From Chersky-840 sp035532735 (lineage in GTDB: Bacteria; Actinomycetota; Acidimicrobiia; Acidimicrobiales; UBA8190), in contig DATKQM010000030.1 in assembly GCA_035532735.1 (NCBI GenBank), positions 1 through 64,000 on the forward strand: a stretch of 64,000 nucleotides of DNA, read 5' to 3'. How positions within the stretch are numbered: the stretch's first letter is position 1; the number at the start of each line of letters is the position of its first letter. This document shows positions 58,242 to 64,000 of the stretch, one piece after another. The position numbers and the translations under genes are program-made. The notes under the pieces were generated by a model. The model did not search any database. It worked only from the letters and a program-made list of their open reading frames with translations, and had not been told where the DNA came from.

Positions 58242-60626
58242 GTGCCGACCGAGGGGGGCGTGCCCGAGGCCTTGCTGACCGGATTGCGCGTCGTCGACGC
58301 GGCCGGCGAGCCCGCCGCGATGACCGGACGGATCCTCGCCGATCTCGGCGCCACGGTCATCAGGGTCGAGCCTCCCGGTGGCGACCCCCTGCGGTGGGTC
58401 GCACCCCTGGGTCCTGACGGCACCTCGCTTCGCTTCGCAGCGTGGAACGCCGGCAAGACCTGCGTCGAGGTGACCGGGCCCGACGACCCCCGACTGGCTG
58501 CGCTCCTCGGTGACACCGACGTCGTCCTCGCCACGCCGGGGTGGCCCGGGGCCTTGGAGCTCGATCCCTCGTGGGCGCCCGGATTGGTCTGGGTCCTCGT
58601 CACCCCCTTCGGGTCCGACGGGCCCCGGGCACAGTGGAGGGCGACTGACCTCGGTGTCATGGCGTCGACGGGGAACATGTACTGCACCGGGGACCCCGAC
58701 CGGGCCCCGGTCCGATGCACCGAGCCCACGGCCTGGTCACACGTCGGGCCAGAAGCTGTCGTGGCCACGTTGAGCGCGTTGGCCTCGGGCCGACCCCAGG
58801 TCGTCGACGTGTCGGCCCAGGAAGCGGTGATGATCGCGTCGATGGGCCACGTGGGCCGCTACCCCCGCACCAAGATGCGGGGCAAGCGCTCGGGGGCGAG
58901 TGTCGGCATCACCCGGGAGATCTGGCCCTGTCAGGACGGGTTCGTCTCCTTCGGCCTGCGCGGCGGCAAGGCGAGGGTGGCCAACATGCAGACCATCACC
59001 CGTCTCGTCACCGAGGACGGCCTGGACAGCCCCGCCCTCACGGAGCGGGACTGGACGACCTACGACCACAACCGCGTCAGCCGTGAAGAGCTCGACGCCA
59101 TCGCCGCGCCCATCGCGCAGTACCTCACCCGCCACACCATGGCCGAGCTCTACGAGATCGCGGTGGAGACCAACCTCATGCTGGCCCCGGCCAACTCCCC
59201 GAGCCAGCTCATCGAGAGCCGCCAACTCGAGTCCCGTGGGTTCTTCTGCGAGCTCGGTCCCGCCACCCATTTCCCGCGCTCGTTCCTCCATGTCACGAGC
59301 CCCGGCGACGGTGTGGCGACACCGGGCCCGTCCGGACCGGCGCGCCGTGTCCCCGCCGGCGAGGCCGTGCGTTTCCCGGCGCGTCCCACAGCCCCGTCGC
59401 ATGAGCGTGCCACAGGGTCGGCACCCGCCTGGACGGGCACGAAACTCCTCGAATTCGGCACCGGGGCGGCGGGGCCCATCGCGGTCCGCTACTTCGCCGA
59501 GCACGGCGCCACCGTGATCCGCGTCGAGTCGCGCTCCCGACCCGACTTCCTCCGCACCTACGGGATGGGACCAGGCAACCCCTGTGGGCTCGAGGGCTCG
59601 GACATGTTCGACGCCTTGAACGTGGGCAAGCTCTCGGTCACCCTCAACCTCAAGCACCCCGAGGGCGTGGCCCTGGCCAAGCGACTCGTCCAGTGGGCCG
59701 ACGCGGTGGCGGAGAACTTCGCGCCGAGGGCCATGCGGAGCTTCGGCCTCGACTACGGCTCGATGGTGACCGAGAAGCCCGACCTCGTCATGGTGAGCTC
59801 GTGCCTCCAGGGACAGACCGGGCCCCACAAGGACTACCCGGGCTTCGGCGGCCAGGGCTCCGCGCTCGGTGGCTACAACCTCCTCACCGGATGGCCCGAT
59901 CGCGAGCCGGTGGGGCCCTACGGCACCATCACCGACTCACTGGCCCCGCGTTTCGTCGCCAGCGCGCTGGCGGCCGGGCTCATGTACCGGCGCCGGACGG
60001 GAAGGGGCGTCCATCTCGACGTGGCCCAGGTCGAGGCGGCGGTGTACTCCCTCAGCCCGTGGGTGCTCGACTTCGACGTCAACGGCCATGTCGGCTCGCG
60101 CCAGGGCAACCGCTCCGAACGGGCCGTGCCCCACGGGGCCTTTCCCTGCGCGGGCGAGGACCGCTGGGTGGCCATCGCGGCCTGGGACGACGACGACTGG
60201 GCCCGGCTGGCGACGGTTATCGGCCTCGACGACGCCACGGCGTCGCGGTTCGCTACCTTCGACGCGCGCCGGGCTTCGATCGACGAGGTCGAAGCACTCG
60301 TGGCGAAATGGACGGCGTCGCGCTCGGCCGACGAGGTGGCACAGACCCTCCAAAGAGCACGGATCGAAGCCGTGCCCGTCGCCGACCTGGGCGACGCCTC
60401 GGCGGACACCCAGCTCCATCACCGCCATCATTTCGTCACCTTGGAGCACCCCTGCATGGGCGAGTGCGGCTACGAGCACAATGGCTTCCGACTGAGCGAC
60501 GCCCCGGCGGGCTTCACCCGGTCGAGCCCCACCCTCGGCGAGCACAACAACTACGTCCTGGGAGAGGTCCTCGGGCTCGACACCGCCGAACAGCAACGTC
60601 TCCTCGACGACGGGGTGCTCGAGTAG
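58242..60626 (+). CDS. Tandem fused CaiB/BaiF (family III) CoA-transferase
   Basis: A 794-residue protein with two family III domains. Domain 1 (about 1-395) begins TGLRVVDAAGEPAAMTGRIL and has RPQVVDVSAQEAVMIASMG; domain 2 (about 405-794) begins GTKLLEFGTGAAGPIAVRYF and has GRGVHLDVAQVEAAVYSLS. Both keep a Glu at the usual acidic active-site position. Domain 1 has the more divergent N-terminal motifs. Family III enzymes are normally interlocked dimers of one chain, so a fused pair could fold as an internal dimer. GTG start, 27 bases after the thiolase stop. Substrate likely a CoA thioester of the pathway. Confidence 0.87.
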   Translation: MPTEGGVPEALLTGLRVVDAAGEPAAMTGRILADLGATVIRVEPPGGDPLRWVAPLGPDGTSLRFAAWNAGKTCVEVTGPDDPRLAALLGDTDVVLATPGWPGALELDPSWAPGLVWVLVTPFGSDGPRAQWRATDLGVMASTGNMYCTGDPDRAPVRCTEPTAWSHVGPEAVVATLSALASGRPQVVDVSAQEAVMIASMGHVGRYPRTKMRGKRSGASVGITREIWPCQDGFVSFGLRGGKARVANMQTITRLVTEDGLDSPALTERDWTTYDHNRVSREELDAIAAPIAQYLTRHTMAELYEIAVETNLMLAPANSPSQLIESRQLESRGFFCELGPATHFPRSFLHVTSPGDGVATPGPSGPARRVPAGEAVRFPARPTAPSHERATGSAPAWTGTKLLEFGTGAAGPIAVRYFAEHGATVIRVESRSRPDFLRTYGMGPGNPCGLEGSDMFDALNVGKLSVTLNLKHPEGVALAKRLVQWADAVAENFAPRAMRSFGLDYGSMVTEKPDLVMVSSCLQGQTGPHKDYPGFGGQGSALGGYNLLTGWPDREPVGPYGTITDSLAPRFVASALAAGLMYRRRTGRGVHLDVAQVEAAVYSLSPWVLDFDVNGHVGSRQGNRSERAVPHGAFPCAGEDRWVAIAAWDDDDWARLATVIGLDDATASRFATFDARRASIDEVEALVAKWTASRSADEVAQTLQRARIEAVPVADLGDASADTQLHHRHHFVTLEHPCMGECGYEHNGFRLSDAPAGFTRSSPTLGEHNNYVLGEVLGLDTAEQQRLLDDGVLE

Positions 60627-60634
60627 TTCACCCC

Positions 60635-60656
60635 AAGGGCCGGGACGCCGGACCTT
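60635..60656 (+). terminator. Hairpin after the CaiB fusion gene
   Basis: AAGG-G-CCGG, a GACG loop and CCGG-A-CCTT form an eight-pair stem with one internal mismatch, a few bases after the stop. No T-tract follows. Confidence 0.35.
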
Positions 60657-60724
60657 CCATCGCTGGTCGGGCTCCCATGGCGTTTCGCGGCCATCTCTGG
60701 CGGGAGCACGTCCGGCTGACTAAT

Positions 60725-60740
60725 CTAGAACGCGTTCTAG
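60725..60740. promoter_or_regulatory. KstR-type operator
   Basis: CTAGAACGCGTTCTAG is a perfect 16-bp palindrome and contains TAGAACnnGTTCTA, the core bound by KstR, the TetR-family repressor of cholesterol catabolism in mycobacteria and rhodococci. It lies about 60 bp before the lumazine-synthase-like gene and is distinct from the CTGAC-N6-GTCAG sites. No kstR gene is in this window. Confidence 0.7.
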
Positions 60741-60798
60741 TTCAACCCGGAAGTTGACGTGCTCGGGCCGACATGCACCGCCCGGGAAGGGAGGACAC

Positions 60799-61278
60799 AT
60801 GACCATCCGGGACCCTGAGCTCGGAGATGAAACGCTGCGCATCGCCTTCGTCCAGTCCACCTGGCACGAGGAGATCGTCGACCGCTGTCGGGACTCGTTC
60901 CTGGCCGAGATCGCCACGCTGGGCGTGGTCGAGGAACGGATCGACGTCTTTCGCGTCCCGGGATCGTTCGAGATCCCTCTCCATGCCAAGCGCCTGGCCA
61001 CCACCGGCCTCTACGGCGCCATCGTGGGAGCGGGGTTCGTCATCGACGGAGGCATCTACCGCCACGAGTTCGTGGCCGAAGCGGTCATCAACGGTCTCAT
61101 GCGGGTCCAGCTCGACACCGACGTCCCGGTCATCTCGGTGGTGCTCACACCGCATCACTTCCACGGGCATGGCGAACACGCCTCGTTCTTCGCCGAACAC
61201 TTCCGGGTGAAGGGTGTCGAGGCTGCTCACGCGTGCGCCAAGACGATCCGGAGCCTGGCGCTGCTCCCGTTGGCCTGA
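60799..61278 (+). CDS. ribH2: Type II 6,7-dimethyl-8-ribityllumazine synthase paralogue (RibH2-like)
   Basis: A 159-residue lumazine-synthase-fold protein. LRIAFVQSTWHEEIVDRC, VPGSFEIPLHAK, IDGGIYRHEFVAEAVINGLM and VVLTPHHFHGHGEH match, from memory, the RibH2 proteins of Brucella and rhizobia rather than housekeeping RibH1. The catalytic His (YRHEF) and the SFEIP substrate loop are kept. RibH2 enzymes make lumazine weakly and form decamers; their physiological role is uncertain. ATG 60799 has AAGGGAGG about six bases upstream. No other riboflavin gene is nearby, and a KstR-type operator precedes it. Confidence 0.87.
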   Translation: MTIRDPELGDETLRIAFVQSTWHEEIVDRCRDSFLAEIATLGVVEERIDVFRVPGSFEIPLHAKRLATTGLYGAIVGAGFVIDGGIYRHEFVAEAVINGLMRVQLDTDVPVISVVLTPHHFHGHGEHASFFAEHFRVKGVEAAHACAKTIRSLALLPLA

Positions 61279-61300
61279 GCGATCACGGAGAGATCCCCCT

Positions 61301-62314
61301 TCAGCCCCCGTCAGCCAGAGAGACGAGGTCCCCCACTCCTCCGAGCGCGCGCAGAAGGTCGTTCAGGTGCGTGCACGACGCGATTCCGGTCAGGGTGTCG
61401 GGCACCACCGACGCCAATGACCGCACCTCGGAACCGACCAGGGCCCCGACCGCATCGGCGGCCGCCGGGCACTCGGGGAAAGGCAGCACCCGCGGCTCGG
61501 CCACGATCGAGCCCATGACTCCGTCCATTCCATCGGCGCGCACCGCGTACTCGTGGAGGACGACCTCGTCGCCCCCGCCCTCGCCCACGGTGTCGCGGAA
61601 CATGGCCCAGATGGAGAAGGTGCCGTCGGGGTCGACCGAGACATCGATGCACCTCCGGCGGCGCATCCAGTCCATCTCGAGAGGGCAGATCTCGTGCCAG
61701 GACTGGGGATCACCCTTCGACAACACCGGCGCCGGGGGGCAGTCCTGCATGGGCACGCCCTGTCCCGACGCCGTGCTCACCACGGCCGTCCCCCCGCTCC
61801 GCCATCCCGAGCACAGGTCGGTCATCCGGTCCAGGGCGCCGGCCGGCATGAGGCTGCCGGGATGATGCCCCTTCCGACGCGCCATCCGCATGAGCCCGTA
61901 GCCAGAGATGAGCGCGGCGGCGGGCATGTCGTCGAGGACCTGGCGCAGCAGCGACCTCGACTCCTCGGGAGGCACGACCTCCTCGAGGTGACGCCGGAAC
62001 CCCCCGCCGGCCCGCGTCCCGATGACGGCGTCGGTCCAACGCACGGCGGGAGTCGTCACGAGCGACTCGAGCCGGCGCGAGATGTCGAACCCCGCGCTGA
62101 CGTGGACCTCCGCCAACACGGTTCCGTCACCTGGCCCGCCCGACCCGTCGGACCCCGTCCGCAGATCGCGCGCCGCGCCCTCCATGGCGAGCGGCGAGCT
62201 CCACTCCCCCCGGGGCCCCACGTCGACGTGCATGGTCCGGCGCACCGAGCCCGGGACACGGGCCGGGACGTCTTCGAGCGGGGCGCGCAACGACACCGGT
62301 GTGCCCTCGGTCAT
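61301..62314 (-). CDS. DUF2889-family protein
   Basis: A 337-residue protein of unknown function. VRRTMHVDVGPRGEW near the start, the central FRRHLEEVVPPEESRSLLRQ and the C-terminal IASCTHLNDLLRALGGVGDLV match the DUF2889 pattern, which has a conserved Cys-Thr-His-Leu. TAGCGT lies six bases before the ATG, a leaderless layout. It is convergent with the RibH2-like gene and divergent from a thiolase-like gene. DUF2889 genes often accompany acyl-CoA catabolic genes in actinobacteria, but no activity is known to me. Confidence 0.75.
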   Translation of the reverse strand: MTEGTPVSLRAPLEDVPARVPGSVRRTMHVDVGPRGEWSSPLAMEGAARDLRTGSDGSGGPGDGTVLAEVHVSAGFDISRRLESLVTTPAVRWTDAVIGTRAGGGFRRHLEEVVPPEESRSLLRQVLDDMPAAALISGYGLMRMARRKGHHPGSLMPAGALDRMTDLCSGWRSGGTAVVSTASGQGVPMQDCPPAPVLSKGDPQSWHEICPLEMDWMRRRRCIDVSVDPDGTFSIWAMFRDTVGEGGGDEVVLHEYAVRADGMDGVMGSIVAEPRVLPFPECPAAADAVGALVGSEVRSLASVVPDTLTGIASCTHLNDLLRALGGVGDLVSLADGG

Positions 62315-62344
62315 GAGGCCACGCTACCCTTCACCCCGCGTTCT

Positions 62345-62360
62345 CCGACGCCGGTGTCAG
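62345..62360. promoter_or_regulatory. C(C)GAC-N6-GTCAG operator-like site
   Basis: CCGACGCCGGTGTCAG has one mismatch in the left arm. It lies between the divergent DUF2889 and thiolase-like genes. The minus-strand gene has TAGCGT at 62321-62326 as a -10. Confidence 0.45.
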
Positions 62361-62411
62361 GTTTCTCCGGCGGCCCGGGACGACGCCGATCGAGACGGTG
62401 AAGGGGACCTC

Positions 62412-63563
62412 ATGGCGAGACGGGTGGCGATCGTGGGCGCGGCGCTGTCGGACTGCGGCCGGGTGGACGACAAGTCCGCCTTCGAGCTGCACCACCAGGC
62501 CACGAGCCGGGCCCTCGCCGACGCGGGCATCTCCCGCAACGAGGTCGACGGCTTCATGTCGCATGGGACCGGGGCCCTCCCACCTATCGAGCTGGCCGAA
62601 TACCTCGGCATGGCGAATCACATCGATTACATCGACTCGACCGGCGTGGGCGGCTCGTGCTGGGAGATGTTCCTCGAGCACGCCGTGGCCGCCATCGCCC
62701 AGGGCCAGATCGACACGGTCCTGCTCTCCTACGGCTCGACCTCGCGCGCGGACCTCAAGCGCAAGTTCCGCACCGCCAACCTCTTCTTCGGCAACCGGGG
62801 CCCCATCCAATTCGACGCCCCCTTCGGCCACACCCTGATCGCCAAGCACGCCATGTCGGCCCGCCGCCACATGCACGAGTTCGGCACCACCATCGAGCAG
62901 CTGGCCGAGATCGCCGTCTCGGCCCGCTACAACGCCGGGTTCAACCCCGACGCCTATTACCGCGACCCCATCACCATCGAAGACGTCCAGTCCTCGAAGA
63001 TGATCGCCGATCCCTTTACGAAGCTCCATTGCTGCATCCGCTCGGACGGGGGCGGGGCCATCCTCCTCACCCACGAAGACCGGGCCCGGGATTGCGCCAA
63101 CACCCCCATCTGGGTCCTCGGCACCGGTGAGGCCATCTCTCACACGACCATGAGCGAGTGGACCGACTTCACCGAGTCACCTTGTGTCCGCTCAGCCAAG
63201 AAGGCCTTCGGCCAAGCCGGTGTCACCCCCGCCGACATCGACGTCGTCGAGGTCTACGACAGTTTCACCCTCACCGTCTTGCTGACCCTCGAAGGCCTCG
63301 GCTTCTGCAAGAAGGGTGAGGGGGGCGCCTTCGTCGAAGGCGGCACCTTGCGCGTGGGTGGAGCACTGCCCACCAACACCGACGGGGGCGGACTCTCGTC
63401 GTGTCAACCGGGCATGCGGGGCATCTTCTTGTTGGTCGAAGCGGTGAAGCAACTCCGCGGCGAATGCGGGGACCGTCAGGTCGCCGACGCCAAGCTGGCC
63501 GCCGTCAACGCCACCGGCGGCTGGATCTCCTCGACCGGCACCGCCATCCTCGGGCGCGAGTAA
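62412..63563 (+). CDS. Thiolase-like protein lacking the nucleophilic Cys
   Basis: A 383-residue thiolase-fold protein. LSDCGRVDDKSAFELHHQAT near the start, VVEVYDSFTLTVLLTLEGLG in the middle and ALPTNTDGGGLSSCQPGMRG near the end are landmarks. At the nucleophile position the sequence is STGVGGSCWEM; by alignment Gly, not Cys, occupies the key site. The YDxF Tyr of Ltp2-type aldolases is present. No DUF35 gene adjoins, unlike the other two thiolase loci, so it may use the 56584 or 41305 product or a partner elsewhere. Confidence 0.82.
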   Translation: MARRVAIVGAALSDCGRVDDKSAFELHHQATSRALADAGISRNEVDGFMSHGTGALPPIELAEYLGMANHIDYIDSTGVGGSCWEMFLEHAVAAIAQGQIDTVLLSYGSTSRADLKRKFRTANLFFGNRGPIQFDAPFGHTLIAKHAMSARRHMHEFGTTIEQLAEIAVSARYNAGFNPDAYYRDPITIEDVQSSKMIADPFTKLHCCIRSDGGGAILLTHEDRARDCANTPIWVLGTGEAISHTTMSEWTDFTESPCVRSAKKAFGQAGVTPADIDVVEVYDSFTLTVLLTLEGLGFCKKGEGGAFVEGGTLRVGGALPTNTDGGGLSSCQPGMRGIFLLVEAVKQLRGECGDRQVADAKLAAVNATGGWISSTGTAILGRE

Positions 63564-63569
63564 CCCGCT

Positions 63570-64000
63570 TCAGCCGGCGGGAAGGGCGATGGCCTTGGTC
63601 TCGAGGTACTCCTCGAATCCCTCCACGCCGTTCTCGCGGCCCACCCCGCTCTGGCGATAGCCGCCGAAGGGGACATCGGGAGCGTTCCAGAACCCGCCGT
63701 TGACCATGAGGGTGCCGGTCCGTACCCGCTTCGCCACGGCCATGGCCCGCTCCTCCGACGCGCTCGTGACCGCGCCCGACAACCCGTAGATCGAGTCGTT
63801 GGCGATCCGCACGGCATCGTCGTCGTCCTCGAATCCGATCACGACCAGCACGGGCCCGAAGATCTCCTCCTGGGCGATGGTCGCCTTGGGGTCGACATCG
63901 GCGAACAGCGTCGGCTCGACGAAGAACCCCTTGTCGAACTGGGCCGGCCTCGAGCCGCCCCGCACCAGCCGGGCCCCCTCGGCCTTGCCTTTCTCGATGT
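63570..64000 (-). CDS. Aldehyde dehydrogenase, C-terminal part (gene runs off the window)
   Basis: About 142 C-terminal residues are visible; the N-terminal two-thirds, with the catalytic Asn and Cys, lie beyond position 64000. EEIFGPVLVVIGFEDDDDAV and APDVPFGGYRQSGVGRENG, ending with FEEYLETKAIALPAG, are diagnostic ALDH C-terminal segments. It converges on the thiolase-like gene with six bases between the stops. Confidence 0.88.
   Translation of the reverse strand, partial: IEKGKAEGARLVRGGSRPAQFDKGFFVEPTLFADVDPKATIAQEEIFGPVLVVIGFEDDDDAVRIANDSIYGLSGAVTSASEERAMAVAKRVRTGTLMVNGGFWNAPDVPFGGYRQSGVGRENGVEGFEEYLETKAIALPAG

Noticed and set aside
1..64000. tRNA, rRNA, riboswitch, transposase or integrase
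   Set aside because: No cloverleaf, conserved rRNA segment, FMN-type riboswitch before the RibH2-like gene, or mobile-element protein could be recognised by eye on either strand.

Overview
The window is about 64 kb of very GC-rich DNA with GTG starts, ATGA/GTGA gene overlaps, leaderless TAnnnT promoters, an HNH/13E12-type endonuclease tail, an F420-type (Ddn-like) reductase, a fused LivH-LivM permease and a KstR-like operator. Together these point to an actinobacterium. An environmental lineage such as the Acidimicrobiia is possible, but that is inference. No rRNA, tRNA, CRISPR array, phage or insertion sequence was seen. Nearly every gene belongs to one theme: uptake and CoA-dependent breakdown of lipid, steroid-like or other alicyclic carboxylic acids.

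Layout. (1) 1-1616: endonuclease tail, Ddn-like reductase, SDR. (2) 1675-6825 (-): branched-chain-type ABC importer (LivF, LivG, fused LivHM, lipoprotein). (3) 7006-12484 (-): fused GctA-GctB CoA-transferase, enoyl-CoA hydratase, acyl-CoA dehydrogenase, FadD17-like ligase. (4) 12527-20841: CoA ligase, a divergent acyl-CoA dehydrogenase pair, crotonase, CaiB transferase, Zn-dehydrogenase and a TetR regulator. (5) 20879-23823: CMD-like protein, FGGY kinase, 2-hydroxyacid dehydrogenase. (6) 23862-28702: acyl-CoA dehydrogenase, glyoxalase-like protein, an ArsR/SRPBCC/YCII module, then RidA, SnoaL, apt and a membrane protein. (7) 28837-40409: amidohydrolases, D-aminoacylase-type hydrolase, Zn-dehydrogenase, ALDH, TetR, CoA ligase. 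(8) 40387-50299: SDR, DUF35 plus thiolase-like pair, acyl-CoA dehydrogenases, a PaaK-like ligase coupled to a degenerate AMP-ligase homologue, a frameshifted secreted protein and an amidohydrolase. (9) 50303-64000: ADP-forming acyl-CoA synthetase, SDRs, amidohydrolase, crotonase, DUF35 plus thiolase, tandem CaiB fusion, type II lumazine-synthase paralogue, DUF2889 protein, thiolase-like protein and a partial ALDH.

How the genes may work together (inference). The importer brings in an organic acid. AMP-ligases, the ADP-forming synthetase and the CoA-transferases make CoA thioesters. Acyl-CoA dehydrogenases, crotonases, SDR/ADH/ALDH enzymes and DUF35-thiolase pairs shorten the chain. The GctAB-like protein and six related amidohydrolases would handle ring-derived or unusual intermediates. 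FadD17, IpdAB/GctAB and Ltp2/DUF35 resemblances plus the KstR-like site suggest steroid or terpenoid-like substrates, but no ring-cleavage enzyme is present here.

The two most unusual patterns are not genes. A 16-bp palindrome, CTGAC-N6-GTCAG, occurs six times perfectly and four times with one mismatch, nearly always at the promoters of these catabolic genes, so it looks like the operator of a local regulon. Short tandem duplications that span the stop codon recur at several gene ends, in places giving serial in-frame stops.
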